Source: a bacterium (GTDB lineage: Bacteria; Zhuqueibacterota; QNDG01; DSAB01). Taken from it: 41,284 nucleotides of DNA. The notes beneath the pieces were generated by a model. It saw only the letters and a program-made list of their open reading frames with translations, was not told where the DNA came from and did not search any database. Where the stretch lies: NCBI GenBank assembly GCA_011388275.1, contig DSAB01000119.1:1-41284 (forward strand). The letters run 5' to 3'. Position numbers and translations under genes: made by a program. Shown one piece after another: positions 17,574 through 26,598 of this stretch (the first letter of the stretch is position 1; each line of letters begins with the position of its first letter).

Positions 17574-18848
17574 TCAGACGGCCAGCTTCTCTGTATCCCG
17601 CTGTATGTCGGCGCCGAGCATTCTCAATTTTTTCTCAATGGATTCGTAACCCCGGTCTATGTGATAGACGCGCGATATGTCGGTCTGTCCTTTTGCGGCC
17701 AGTCCGGCCAGTATCAGCGAAGCGCTGGCCCTCAAATCCGTTGACATCACCGGTGCGCCCGACAGGTGATCCACGCCCCTGACCAGAGCGGTATTATGAT
17801 CCAGTATGATATCCGCTCCCAGCCGGCGCAGTTCGGCGACATGCGTGAACCGGTCTAGATAAATGGTATCCGTTATGACGGAAGATCCACCTGCCAGACT
17901 CATAAGCGCCATCCACTGAGCCTGCATATCTGTCGGAAAACCCGGATAAACCGCGGTAGTCACGTCAACAGGACGGATACGGCCACAAGATCGCAGGTGT
18001 ATATAGTCATCCCCCGTTTGGATATGGGCTCCGGCTTCCTGCAGTTTTTCCAAAACCGCCGTCAGATTTCCAGATTCCACATCCTGAAGGCGTACCTCGC
18101 CTGCGGTGATCATGCCCGCAATTAAAAAGGTTCCTGCTTCAATCCTATCGGGAATAATATGGGCATCCGCCGGTTGAAGCGAATCCACGCCCTGGATCTC
18201 CAGTTTATCCGTTCCCGCACCCTGAATCCGGGCCCCCATTGTATTCAGAAACGTCGCCAGTGCGATGATCTCGGGTTCTCTGGCTGCATTTTCAATGATC
18301 GAACTACCTTTAGCCAGGACCGCTGCCATAAGGCAATTTCCCGTTGCCCCCACACTGGAAACATCGAAGACGATTCGCGTCCCTTTTAAACGTTTTGTCC
18401 TGGCAACAATATACCCCTTTTCCAGATCAATTTTCGCCCCCATTTTTTTAAGGTTTTCAATATGCAAATTGATCGGGCGGGGTCCCCATGCGCATCCTCC
18501 CGGCATGGATACTTTTGCGTATCCATATCGTGTCAGAAGCGGTCCAAGAGCATAGATGGATGCCCGCATGGTTTTTACCAGGTTATAAGGCGCTTCATAT
18601 TCGGATACGCCCTGATGTTTGATGACCATAGTATGTTCATCCGTTTCAACGCTGACTCCAAGACATGCCAAAAGCCGCTTCATGGTATCGACGTCTTTGA
18701 GTGACGGCACCCGGGTCAGTGTATATTGACCATCCGCCAGGAGCGCAGCACACATTATTGGGAGTACGGCATTTTTAGATCCGCTGACAGACACTGTACC
18801 CTTGAGTTTTCTGCCCCCGCGAATAATAATTTTATCCATTTGAATCAT
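17574..18848 (-). CDS. murA: UDP-N-acetylglucosamine 1-carboxyvinyltransferase
   Basis: A 424-aa enzyme for the first committed step of peptidoglycan synthesis, transferring enolpyruvate from PEP to UDP-GlcNAc. The active-site cysteine is Cys119 in MPGGCAWGPRP, so the protein should be sensitive to fosfomycin. Lys25-Asn26 in SGSKNA bind substrate. It begins 7 nt after recN. ATG 18848 is kept, but ATG 18839 (MDKIIIRGG) is equally possible because neither has a well-placed SD. Its presence shows a peptidoglycan-bearing cell. Confidence 0.97.
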   Translation of the reverse strand: MIQMDKIIIRGGRKLKGTVSVSGSKNAVLPIMCAALLADGQYTLTRVPSLKDVDTMKRLLACLGVSVETDEHTMVIKHQGVSEYEAPYNLVKTMRASIYALGPLLTRYGYAKVSMPGGCAWGPRPINLHIENLKKMGAKIDLEKGYIVARTKRLKGTRIVFDVSSVGATGNCLMAAVLAKGSSIIENAAREPEIIALATFLNTMGARIQGAGTDKLEIQGVDSLQPADAHIIPDRIEAGTFLIAGMITAGEVRLQDVESGNLTAVLEKLQEAGAHIQTGDDYIHLRSCGRIRPVDVTTAVYPGFPTDMQAQWMALMSLAGGSSVITDTIYLDRFTHVAELRRLGADIILDHNTALVRGVDHLSGAPVMSTDLRASASLILAGLAAKGQTDISRVYHIDRGYESIEKKLRMLGADIQRDTEKLAV

Positions 18849-18855
18849 GGCTTAT

Positions 18856-20544
18856 TCAATTCTCCAACAATTCTCGAGCGCTTTTCAACGTGGAATCCGT
18901 TATCGTATCGCCTCCCATAAGTTTGGCGATCTCATGCACTCTCTGTTCTCCGTCAAGTATTGTCAATGTGGTAATGGACCGCCGATCTTTGACCTCTTTA
19001 ATCACGGAATAGTGATGATCACCCATGGATGCGATTTGCGGGAGATGGGTGATGCAAATGACCTGTCGTTCGAAAGCGGCTTCCTTAAGACGTTTGCCCA
19101 CGACATGAGCGATTCTACCGGATATGCCCGAATCAATTTCGTCGAAAATCATCACCGGTATTCGGTCCGCCCTGGCCAGAACGGTTTTCAGTGCCAGCAT
19201 GATCCGGGAAATCTCTCCTCCGGAAGCGACTTTGGCCAACGATTTGGGTTCTTCTCCCGGATTCAAAGAGATCATAAATTCAGCGTGATCAATGCCTCTC
19301 GAATTCACGGCGATCTTTCGATCGTCCACAGGCAGGCCATCCACAGATTCCTTGCGCGTCAGTTTGATCTTGAAAATCCCGTTCTTCAGGCCCAGCTGAT
19401 CCAGCACCTCCATGACACGACATTCCAGCTCACGGGCAATCTCTGTTCTCAACGTTGACAGGGAAAGCGTCTGTTCGGTCAAAAGGTGTGTGGAATCTTC
19501 CAATTCGCGAGTCATCTTTTCGATGTTTTCATCCAGATGGCTGATTCGATCCAACTCTTCTTGTGCCTTTGACTGATACTGAATGACCTCCTCTTCCGTG
19601 GGGCCGTATTTCTTCTTCAGACGCGTAATCAATCCCAGCCGATCCCTGATTTCCTGGAGACGTTCCGGATCGAATTCCACACCGCCTGTATAGGATTCCA
19701 GTCCGTTGACCACATCTTCCACGGCAAGACGTGCGGTTTCACATTGCTGTGCCCAATTGTGAAAGACCGGATCAACGGAAACAAGATCTTCCAGCCGCGT
19801 CTGTGCCTGCGCGATCCGGTCGGAAACACAGTCTTCTCCTTCATACATTTCGATACGTATCTGCTGTGCGGTTTCAATCAATTTTTCTATATGGTTGAGT
19901 ATGCGCTCTTCCTGTTGCAATGCCTCTTCTTCGCCTACGCGCAGAGAAGCTGCATTCAGTTCCTTTACCTGAAATTCGAGCAATTCCTGTCGCTGACGCA
20001 TCTCCTTTTCCCTCTCGATCAGAGATTGGAGAGATTCCAGAATTTGCCTGTGCTTTCGGTAACCCGATTCCATGTTTCTCAAGGTTTCTTCGGGTATCCC
20101 GAAATTATCGAGATAATCGAGATGATGATCGGTCTTTAAAAGAACCTGATGATCATGCTGTCCATGCAGATCAACGAGCTGATCACCGACAATGGAAAGT
20201 TCATTCAATGATACCGGAGTATCGTTTATGAAACAGCGCGTTCGCCCTTGCCGATTGATTTCTCTTCTTAGAATCAATTCATGGAATATCCCGTCTTCCT
20301 CAAAGACCGTATTCGGAAGGGAGATCGGACTGGAAAGATGAAATATACCTTCGACGATGGATTTATCGGTTCCGCTGCGGATCATCTCTGTACTGGCCCT
20401 ATCGCCCAGCAGAATACCCAGAGCGCCGACGATAATCGATTTTCCGGCACCCGTTTCACCGGTCAGAATATGAAGTCCTCTGTTGAATTCCACTTCGATG
20501 AATTCAATGAGTGCATAATCACGAATCGTCAGTTTTTTCAGCAT
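18856..20544 (-). CDS. recN: DNA repair protein RecN
   Basis: A 562-aa SMC-like ATPase acting in double-strand break repair. Walker A GETGAGKS is near the N-terminus, a long coiled-coil middle (about 150-370) follows, and the signature ASGGEISRIMLALK and Walker B VMIFDEIDSGISG are near the C-terminus. The length matches the family (about 550 aa). No SD precedes ATG 20544. A TATAAA element lies about 18 nt upstream of the start codon, so a short-leader transcript is possible, but there is no good -35. It follows the PorZ-like gene by 48 nt and precedes murA by 7 nt. Confidence 0.96.
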   Translation of the reverse strand: MLKKLTIRDYALIEFIEVEFNRGLHILTGETGAGKSIIVGALGILLGDRASTEMIRSGTDKSIVEGIFHLSSPISLPNTVFEEDGIFHELILRREINRQGRTRCFINDTPVSLNELSIVGDQLVDLHGQHDHQVLLKTDHHLDYLDNFGIPEETLRNMESGYRKHRQILESLQSLIEREKEMRQRQELLEFQVKELNAASLRVGEEEALQQEERILNHIEKLIETAQQIRIEMYEGEDCVSDRIAQAQTRLEDLVSVDPVFHNWAQQCETARLAVEDVVNGLESYTGGVEFDPERLQEIRDRLGLITRLKKKYGPTEEEVIQYQSKAQEELDRISHLDENIEKMTRELEDSTHLLTEQTLSLSTLRTEIARELECRVMEVLDQLGLKNGIFKIKLTRKESVDGLPVDDRKIAVNSRGIDHAEFMISLNPGEEPKSLAKVASGGEISRIMLALKTVLARADRIPVMIFDEIDSGISGRIAHVVGKRLKEAAFERQVICITHLPQIASMGDHHYSVIKEVKDRRSITTLTILDGEQRVHEIAKLMGGDTITDSTLKSARELLEN

Positions 20545-20592
20545 ACGCGTTTTTAATGATTTATAATGGCCTTTCAGTCATCAGAAAATTCT

Positions 20593-22752
20593 TCAACGGA
20601 TCAGGGCTATCTTGCCGGTCACGGTTTTTCCGCCGGTCTTTGCCGCAACAACGAGATAGATTCCTGATGAAACGGCATGACCATTATTATCTTTTCCATT
20701 CCACTGTACGCGTCTTCCATATATCTCGTTTTGTTTGAAACCGCGTACAAGATATCCCGATGTCGAAAAGATATGAACCGTCACGTCTTTAGCCAGACGG
20801 TCGATCGTCAGCAGACCGTGTTGATCGGGTCTGAAAGGATTCGGGTAGACCTTCAGTTCTTCCAAAGATTCCAGGGGCTTGGAATAGGGTGTGCTCAGGA
20901 TGGAAATCCCCCGGTTGGTACCAATATACAGAAATCCGTTGACCGGATCAAGGAATAGTGTGCTGATATCATGACTGACAAGAGGACTGTTGTCACTGGT
21001 AAAATGTGTCCACTGAAATGTGGATTGATTGAACAGACTCAAACCCGCGCCGGTTCCTATCCAGACATTGTTCATGCCGTCTACCGTGACCGCCTGAATA
21101 TTTTCTGATGGGACACCGCTTTGTCGCGAAACCTGCGTACCCAGGGCGTAATAAAGGCCGTTGGGCGTTCCAATCCACATCAGTCCATCCCGGCCGGCCG
21201 CTAAATTATTGATTTCGTTGGTCGACAGGCCGTTGGCCGTGGTAATTCGTCCGATGGGAGGATCATCCATGACATTGGATGGAGTTTGATTGTCATCGAG
21301 AATATAGATTCCTCTGGAATCGAGCGCACCGGTTCCGATCCATTTTCTTCCGTATTCGTCAACAGACAGAGCGCTGACGAAAATGCTGTTTAATTGCTGC
21401 TGAAAACCGTATCGAGTCCATTGGCCATCGGAGGAATAAGCGATGAGCGGCTGGGCATCCGCGGATTCCCGGTTGAGAAACCAAACCGTATTCAGATTGT
21501 CAACGGCAATATCCAGACAGACCGCAAATTTATTGTCGACCTGTATTCCTGCAAAATATCCGTTAAATGCGTTATAGGCCGACACTTCTCCTTCCGGAGA
21601 GATTCGAAAGGCTCCGTCACCATAGCTGCCGATCCATACATAATTGTTGTTGTCAACATGGCAGCTTACAAAATCGTTGTAACGGATATTCGACGTATTA
21701 TCCCTGTTGTACAGAAACCATCGGTCGCCGTCATATTTGAAAAAACCCCTGTCCCGTGAACAAACCCACAAATTACCCTGATGATCGACTGCGATGTCTG
21801 AAACCAGGTTGCTTCCAAGGCAGTTGGGTATGAACTCATGCCAGTTTTCCTGGTCATCGATGCCGACAATGCCATCTTCCGTCCCTCCCCAAAGAAGGGA
21901 ATTGAAAGAAGCCATCCGTTGAACAGGCCGAGGCGCGTCAGGAAGTTTTTGCAGCCAGCCGTCCTTCAACTCGAACATTCCATTTACGGTCGATACCGTT
22001 AAAATTCCTTCATGCTCGATCACGTCATAACAATAACGCGTGGTCAATACAGACCAGGCTCCGTTCCACGCGGCCAGCCCAGCTGGAGTCGCAGCGTACA
22101 GGACATCATCCAGAACAGCCAGAGCGGAGACTGAATTGGCGGGCAGTCCGTCTTCCAGGGTTATGTTCTCCCATTGAGCCGGATCCATGAGATTCGTCGC
22201 GGACAGAGGCGCCCGTGCGATGCCAAATTCCGTGGCCGCCCAGAGAGTATCCTGAAATAGGAGAACGGACGTGACCGGTGTGTTTGCCTGAAAGGCACCC
22301 AGTCTGCGATAGGTTTCTTTTACTTCCATACGGGATGGAATAAACAGACTGATACCAAGATTCAGCGCCACGAACAAGGAATCTCCCTTCTGGGCAAAAC
22401 CGCGAACCGCGTAAGGCATGTACACTTCAAAAGGAATCCAGTGTTCATCTTCCGCTTCCCTGAGTAGAAGCATACCCGATTCGTATCCGACCCACAAGCG
22501 TTGACAGGAATCAAACAAAAGCCCCTGAACCGGCCCTGCAGCCAGTCCGTCTGTTTGTGTGAATATTTGAAAAGATTGTGCAGTCGGTGAGAATGCCATC
22601 AGACCGCCGGTGCTTCCGATCCACAAAACGGAATCGGATGGAGCGAGAACGGTCACTTCACGGGTGGAAACCAGAGTGTCCCATTTCCATACATCCCCGT
22701 GCAATGCAGAGGCAAAGAGAAGAAGAGGAATAAAGAACTTGGAAATTCTCAC
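20593..22752 (-). CDS. secreted beta-propeller protein, PorZ-like, with T9SS/FlgD-type C-terminal domain
   Basis: A 719-aa protein. The GTG start at 22752 overlaps the ribH stop (GTGA) and gives a clean signal peptide ([18 protein letters not shown]). The longer frame from 22770 would add residues before the signal peptide. The body (about 25-630) has many repeats of the two-component-regulator propeller type, with recurring LWIGT, VWIGS and [11 protein letters not shown] motifs, enough for two propellers. Residues about 635-719 start with VYPNPF and end in an Ig-like domain ([14 protein letters not shown]). This matches T9SS sorting or FlgD-like domains and the two-propeller PorZ layout of Bacteroidetes. 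PorZ sits at the cell surface and helps the type IX machinery attach cargo to lipopolysaccharide. No other T9SS gene is visible. Confidence 0.8.
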   Translation of the reverse strand: MRISKFFIPLLLFASALHGDVWKWDTLVSTREVTVLAPSDSVLWIGSTGGLMAFSPTAQSFQIFTQTDGLAAGPVQGLLFDSCQRLWVGYESGMLLLREAEDEHWIPFEVYMPYAVRGFAQKGDSLFVALNLGISLFIPSRMEVKETYRRLGAFQANTPVTSVLLFQDTLWAATEFGIARAPLSATNLMDPAQWENITLEDGLPANSVSALAVLDDVLYAATPAGLAAWNGAWSVLTTRYCYDVIEHEGILTVSTVNGMFELKDGWLQKLPDAPRPVQRMASFNSLLWGGTEDGIVGIDDQENWHEFIPNCLGSNLVSDIAVDHQGNLWVCSRDRGFFKYDGDRWFLYNRDNTSNIRYNDFVSCHVDNNNYVWIGSYGDGAFRISPEGEVSAYNAFNGYFAGIQVDNKFAVCLDIAVDNLNTVWFLNRESADAQPLIAYSSDGQWTRYGFQQQLNSIFVSALSVDEYGRKWIGTGALDSRGIYILDDNQTPSNVMDDPPIGRITTANGLSTNEINNLAAGRDGLMWIGTPNGLYYALGTQVSRQSGVPSENIQAVTVDGMNNVWIGTGAGLSLFNQSTFQWTHFTSDNSPLVSHDISTLFLDPVNGFLYIGTNRGISILSTPYSKPLESLEELKVYPNPFRPDQHGLLTIDRLAKDVTVHIFSTSGYLVRGFKQNEIYGRRVQWNGKDNNGHAVSSGIYLVVAAKTGGKTVTGKIALIR

Positions 22753-23219
22753 TTCTTCAATCCCCGCCACAAATCCGCCATTTCAACGGCATTCAAGGCC
22801 GTCTGCCAGCCCTTGTTTCCCTGTTTGGTACCGGCCCTTTCAATGGCCTCCTCCAGGGTGTCACAGGTCAGTACCCCATAGAGGGTCGGGATTCCGGTTT
22901 GCAGTCCGACCTGGGCAATTCCCTTGGTCACTTCCGCGGCGACGTACTCGAAATGGACAGTGCCCCCCCGAATGACTGCCGCCAGGCAGATCAATGCGTC
23001 AAATCGGCCGCTTTGTGCCAGATTCTGAGCGGTTACAGGAATCTCAAAGGACCCCGGAACCCAGACCACTTCGATGTTTTCCTCGGATCCGCCGTGACGA
23101 AGGATACAGTCCAGAGCTCCTTCCAGCAAGCGGGTCGTGATAAATTCATTGAACCGGCTGATAATAATACCGAATTTCCTGCCGGAAGCGGACAGCTGTC
23201 CCTGATACACTTTTGCCAT
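22749..23219 (-). CDS. ribH: 6,7-dimethyl-8-ribityllumazine synthase
   Basis: A 156-aa protein of normal family length. It joins the ribBA product with 5-amino-6-ribitylaminouracil to make lumazine, the penultimate riboflavin step, in a large icosahedral or pentameric shell. Family motifs are [21 protein letters not shown] and [15 protein letters not shown]. The start at 23219 overlaps the ribBA stop as TGATG and has GAGGAGGG six bases upstream; the adjacent ATG at 23222 is too close to the SD. It overlaps the PorZ-like gene by 4 nt downstream. Confidence 0.97.
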   Translation of the reverse strand: MAKVYQGQLSASGRKFGIIISRFNEFITTRLLEGALDCILRHGGSEENIEVVWVPGSFEIPVTAQNLAQSGRFDALICLAAVIRGGTVHFEYVAAEVTKGIAQVGLQTGIPTLYGVLTCDTLEEAIERAGTKQGNKGWQTALNAVEMADLWRGLKK

Positions 23220-24475
23220 CATGAACCCTCCTCATGTACTGAACAATTGTCATCCGAATCCAGAATCCAATCTTTCAAAATCAAATGGCCCAGTTTATCT
23301 CGTTTGGTTTGCAAATACCGTGCGTTGCATTGGTTGGGAGCGATTTCAATCGGTACCCTTTCCACAATTTCCAGCCCATATCCCTTTAACCCGACAATTT
23401 TCCGCGGATTGTTCGTTAGAAGACGAATCTTTCGAATCCCCAGATCAGACAGGATCTGGGCTCCCACGCCGTAATCCCGCATATCCGCCTGAAAACCCAG
23501 GGCTTCATTGGCTTCCACCGTATCCTTTCCTTTGTCCTGAAGCTCGTAGGCCCGGATTTTATTTGAGAATCCGATTCCCCTTCCCTCCTGCCGCATATAC
23601 AGGAAAACCCCTTTTCCCTCATTTTCGATCGCGGCGAGCGCGTGATGCAGCTGATCGCCGCAGTCGCACCGAAGTGATCCGAACACATCCCCGGTCAGGC
23701 ATTCAGAATGAACACGAACCAGAACGGGTTCATCCTGAATTCCCGCAATATCCCCCTTTACCAGCGCCATATGATGGTGTTCATCGATGTCACTCTCATA
23801 AAGATGCATAATAAACTCGCCATACCGTGTCGGAAAAAGGGTACGGACAACTCGATGGACCAGTTTATCGTTCATGCTTCGGTAGGCGATCAAATCGCGA
23901 ACCGATATGATCTTGAGACCAAATTTTTCTGCGATCTCTTTCAGGCGGGGCATTCTTGCCATGGATCCGTCTTCATCCATGATCTCGCACAAGACTCCTG
24001 CCGGAGTCAGCCCTGCTAGCCGGGCCAGATCCACGACGGCTTCGGTGTGTCCTGCGCGGCTCAGTACGCCGCCTTCTTCGGCGCGAAGAGGGAAAATATG
24101 TCCGGGACGCGCAAGGTCTTCAGGCTTTGCATTCGGATCGATGAGAACCCGAATAGTCTGAGCCCTGTCGTGGGCCGATATTCCGGTCGTGGTCAGGTGG
24201 GTTGCATCCACGGAAACCATGAAAGATGTGCCCAGTATGGACGTATTGGTATCCACCATGTTTCCGATATTCAATTCCATAAGCCGTTGGGCTGTCATTG
24301 GTGCACAAATCAGCCCGCGGCCGTGTTTGGCCATAAAATTGATTTTTTCCGCGTTGATATGATCCGCGGAAGCGACAAAATCACCTTCATTTTCACGATC
24401 TTCGTCATCGACCACAATCAGGATCTTTCCCGCTTTGAACTCATCGACGGCTTCGGAAATCGAACTTAGAGTCAT
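23219..24475 (-). CDS. ribBA: bifunctional 3,4-dihydroxy-2-butanone 4-phosphate synthase / GTP cyclohydrolase II
   Basis: A 418-aa fusion. The N-terminal half (1-200) is the RibB enzyme, with [10 protein letters not shown] near residues 23-32. The C-terminal half is GTP cyclohydrolase II, with its zinc cysteines in [15 protein letters not shown] and catalytic MRQEGRGIG. It supplies both precursors of riboflavin, from ribulose 5-phosphate and GTP. GGAGA precedes the ATG by about 11 nt. It lies 21 nt after ribE and overlaps ribH by one base. Confidence 0.97.
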   Translation of the reverse strand: MTLSSISEAVDEFKAGKILIVVDDEDRENEGDFVASADHINAEKINFMAKHGRGLICAPMTAQRLMELNIGNMVDTNTSILGTSFMVSVDATHLTTTGISAHDRAQTIRVLIDPNAKPEDLARPGHIFPLRAEEGGVLSRAGHTEAVVDLARLAGLTPAGVLCEIMDEDGSMARMPRLKEIAEKFGLKIISVRDLIAYRSMNDKLVHRVVRTLFPTRYGEFIMHLYESDIDEHHHMALVKGDIAGIQDEPVLVRVHSECLTGDVFGSLRCDCGDQLHHALAAIENEGKGVFLYMRQEGRGIGFSNKIRAYELQDKGKDTVEANEALGFQADMRDYGVGAQILSDLGIRKIRLLTNNPRKIVGLKGYGLEIVERVPIEIAPNQCNARYLQTKRDKLGHLILKDWILDSDDNCSVHEEGS

Positions 24476-24496
24476 GTGTAAAATTTCTCCATCATT

Positions 24497-25114
24497 CTAT
24501 TCAGGAAATACGAGATGAGAATTATCCGGTCGGGCCTTCCACTTGTAAAGATACTTTGCCAGCAGATCGGTTTCAATATTCACGGCCGATCCGGGAGGCA
24601 GGTCGCTCAGAACGGTTTTTTCCAGAGTATGCGGAATAACGGCCACGGAAACACGCGTTTTCCGGATTTCGGCAACAGTCAAGCTGACGCCGTGAATGGC
24701 AATGGAACCTTTTTCAACGACAAACGGGGCCAATTTTTCGGGAATTTCCACGGTTAGAAGCAGACCGGTTCCCTGGTTTTTTCGTGAAACGAGACGTCCG
24801 ATCCCGTCCACGTGTCCCTGCACCCAGTGTCCACCCAATCTGCTTCCGACTTTCAGCGCCCTTTCGAGATTCAGACGGTTTCCCGGGCGCAGATCCGTCA
24901 GCGTGGTTCTTCGGAGTGTTTCTTCCACAGCCGTGGCTTCGAAGGATCCATTCTTCACTCCGAAGACCGTCAGACAAACGCCGTTGACAGCCACGGAATC
25001 ATCCTCTTTCAGGTCCTCCATGATTCGTTTCGCGCCGATGCGAAATTTTCTGGCTCCCGAAAGGGTATTAACGGATTCTGCAACACCTATTTCTTCGATC
25101 AGACCCGTGAACAT
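24497..25114 (-). CDS. ribE: riboflavin synthase alpha subunit
   Basis: A 205-aa protein with two tandem lumazine-binding domains (about 1-97 and 98-195), each with a VNGVCLTV or IHGVSLTV strand. The MFTGLIEE start is diagnostic. It dismutates two lumazines to riboflavin and the pyrimidine precursor. It begins one base after the ribD stop, so translation is probably coupled. The gene is called ribC in some species. Confidence 0.97.
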   Translation of the reverse strand: MFTGLIEEIGVAESVNTLSGARKFRIGAKRIMEDLKEDDSVAVNGVCLTVFGVKNGSFEATAVEETLRRTTLTDLRPGNRLNLERALKVGSRLGGHWVQGHVDGIGRLVSRKNQGTGLLLTVEIPEKLAPFVVEKGSIAIHGVSLTVAEIRKTRVSVAVIPHTLEKTVLSDLPPGSAVNIETDLLAKYLYKWKARPDNSHLVFPE

Positions 25115-25115
25115 C

Positions 25116-26189
25116 TCACATCCATCCGGTCAGCATGATATCGTCTCCCCGGCGGCGCCATTGATGAATGCGGAACGCCAATGCTTCATTCGGATTTTCA
25201 ATCCCGGGCATATCGATGACAGGCAGTCCTTGTCCCATCCATCGGGGCGCGATGAAAACAACGACCTTGTCTGAGGCGCCGGCCTTTATAAACTGCGTGA
25301 ATACATCGGTTCCGCCTTCTACCATTAACGATAGCCAGCCGCGCTCAGCGCATTTTTTCAGTATTTCATGAATGTCGATTCTGTTCTTTTCCGCAGGAAA
25401 ACGCCAAACCGTTGCACCCTTCTTTTCCAGATTCCTGCAACGGTCAGCATCCGCGTTTTCTGAAACCGCAATCACTGTATCACCTGGCTGATACAGCACT
25501 CTGCAATCTGAAGTCGTTTTTCCTTCTCCATCGAGAATGATCCGATTTACAGTATGCGGCCGAACATGCCGCACGGTCAGACTTGGATTGTCCCGTATGA
25601 CCGTATTGACTCCAACCAGTATCGCGTCATGTTCAGATCGCATTTTGTGAACAGTTGTTCGCGACGGCATACCCGTAATCCATCGGGAAGAACCGTCAGC
25701 GGATGCGATTCGGCCGTCCAGAGTCTGTGCCATTTTAAGAGTCACATGGGATTCTCCTTTTTCGACGTATTTGATAAACGGGGCGTTAAGTTCCCGGCAA
25801 AGAGGTTCAAGCACGCCAACTTTCAGATCCAAACCGGCGTTTTTCAGGATCTGAATACTCCGGCCGTGAACCCGCATATGCGGATCCTGCATGCCGATCA
25901 CAACACGCTTGATACCGGATTTCAAAATCAAATCCGTACAGGCCGGTGTTTTGCCGTGAAAACAGCAGGGCTCCAGATTGACGACCAGAGTAGCGCCTTG
26001 TGCAAGTGAACCAGCTTCATGAATGGCATTGACTTCTGCGTGGGCTTCGCCGAATGCATGATGAAAACCGCTGCCGACGATCCTTTCCTGCCTCAGAACC
26101 AGTGCACCGACCAGCGGGTTGGGATGAACTCTGCCCCTTCCCTTTCGAGCGAGTGCCAGTGCCCTTTTCATCCAACGTTCATCAGACAT
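25116..26189 (-). CDS. ribD: bifunctional pyrimidine deaminase / reductase RibD
   Basis: A 357-aa protein. The N-terminal deaminase (1-145) has the zinc site HAEVNA and EPCCFHGKTPACTD. The C-terminal reductase (about 150-357) has LKMAQTLDGRIA and MVEGGTDV. It carries out steps two and three of riboflavin synthesis. The start ATG 26189 matches the family N-terminus; the open frame up to 26348 is riboswitch sequence. The only SD-like run (GGGG) lies inside the hairpin at 26197-26220, so translation is likely controlled by FMN. It is the first gene of ribD-E-BA-H. Confidence 0.96.
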   Translation of the reverse strand: MSDERWMKRALALARKGRGRVHPNPLVGALVLRQERIVGSGFHHAFGEAHAEVNAIHEAGSLAQGATLVVNLEPCCFHGKTPACTDLILKSGIKRVVIGMQDPHMRVHGRSIQILKNAGLDLKVGVLEPLCRELNAPFIKYVEKGESHVTLKMAQTLDGRIASADGSSRWITGMPSRTTVHKMRSEHDAILVGVNTVIRDNPSLTVRHVRPHTVNRIILDGEGKTTSDCRVLYQPGDTVIAVSENADADRCRNLEKKGATVWRFPAEKNRIDIHEILKKCAERGWLSLMVEGGTDVFTQFIKAGASDKVVVFIAPRWMGQGLPVIDMPGIENPNEALAFRIHQWRRRGDDIMLTGWM

Positions 26190-26196
26190 AATAATA

Positions 26197-26220
26197 GCCC
26201 CGGTTTGATTCCGTCGGGGC
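26197..26220 (-). promoter_or_regulatory. SD-sequestering hairpin of the FMN riboswitch
   Basis: On the minus strand, GCCCCG pairs with CGGGGC around a 12-nt loop. The 3' arm holds the only SD-like run before ribD, 7 nt from its ATG. No U-run follows, so a translational off-switch is more likely than a terminator. The 5' arm GCCCCGA (26214-26220) is also perfectly complementary to TCGGGGC at the aptamer's 5' end (26368-26374), offering an alternative fold when FMN is absent. Confidence 0.65.
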
Positions 26221-26255
26221 TTCAGGCACAACATACAAACGCAACTGTTTTTTTT

Positions 26256-26379
26256 CTCCTTCTTCCATCCGGACTGTAACCGTCGGCACCAGAATTTCAC
26301 TGGTTCAATCTTCAGACTTTCATTCGAAGAGTCGTGGGCTCTCACCACCGGTGAGGGATTTCACCTCGCCCCGAAGGAT
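26256..26379 (-). promoter_or_regulatory. FMN riboswitch (RFN element)
   Basis: Read on the minus strand, this has the conserved RFN blocks in order: CCTTCGGGGC, GGTGAAATCCC, ACCGGTGGT, AGCCCACGA, a variable arm, CAGTGAAATTCTGG, GCCGACGGTTACAGTCCGGATG and closing GAAGAAGG. The P1 stem pairs CCTTC with GAAGG. It starts almost exactly at the predicted transcription start and precedes ribD. It binds FMN and should turn ribD-E-BA-H down when FMN is plentiful. Confidence 0.97.
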
Positions 26380-26384
26380 TTTTA

Positions 26385-26413
26385 AATATAATAAATATCC
26401 TTCAATATGTCAA
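26385..26413 (-). promoter_or_regulatory. consensus sigma70 promoter of the riboflavin operon
   Basis: On the minus strand, a perfect TTGACA (26408-26413), a 17-nt spacer and TATATT (26385-26390). The start point falls near 26378, right at the first base of the FMN aptamer. Confidence 0.85.
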
Positions 26414-26453
26414 GCTATTATATTTCCTTATTGTTCCGTAATCATGGCCACTT

Positions 26454-26481
26454 ATTGTATCTCGCATAAGAAATATACAAT
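26454..26481. promoter_or_regulatory. dyad between the divergent rib and nrdJ promoters
   Basis: ATTGTAT (26454-26460) and ATACAAT (26475-26481) form a perfect 7-bp inverted repeat with a 14-nt gap. It lies 26 nt upstream of the nrdJ -35 and 40 nt from the rib -35. This could be a regulator site. It does not clearly match the NrdR box, so no regulator is named. Confidence 0.3.
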
Positions 26482-26507
26482 ATGTTGACGTTTTATTCAT
26501 TTTTTAC

Positions 26508-26536
26508 TTGACTTTTTCCAACTGCGTCTTTATGTT
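26508..26536 (+). promoter_or_regulatory. sigma70-type promoter of nrdJ
   Basis: TTGACT (26508-26513), a 17-nt spacer and TATGTT (26531-26536). Transcription would start near 26543, leaving a leader of about 56 nt before the nrdJ ATG. There is no room for a cobalamin riboswitch. Confidence 0.75.
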
Positions 26537-26598
26537 AGAGATGTTCGTGTTCCTTCCGTTTTCTCACAAACATTCAATCAAAGGTAAAAGAGATAATT

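Noticed and set aside
26454-26490. NrdR box pair before nrdJ
   Set aside because: The dyad does not fit the NrdR consensus, and a second box at the right distance was not found.
26537-26598. Cobalamin riboswitch before nrdJ
   Set aside because: The leader is about 56 nt and has no B12-box-like sequence.
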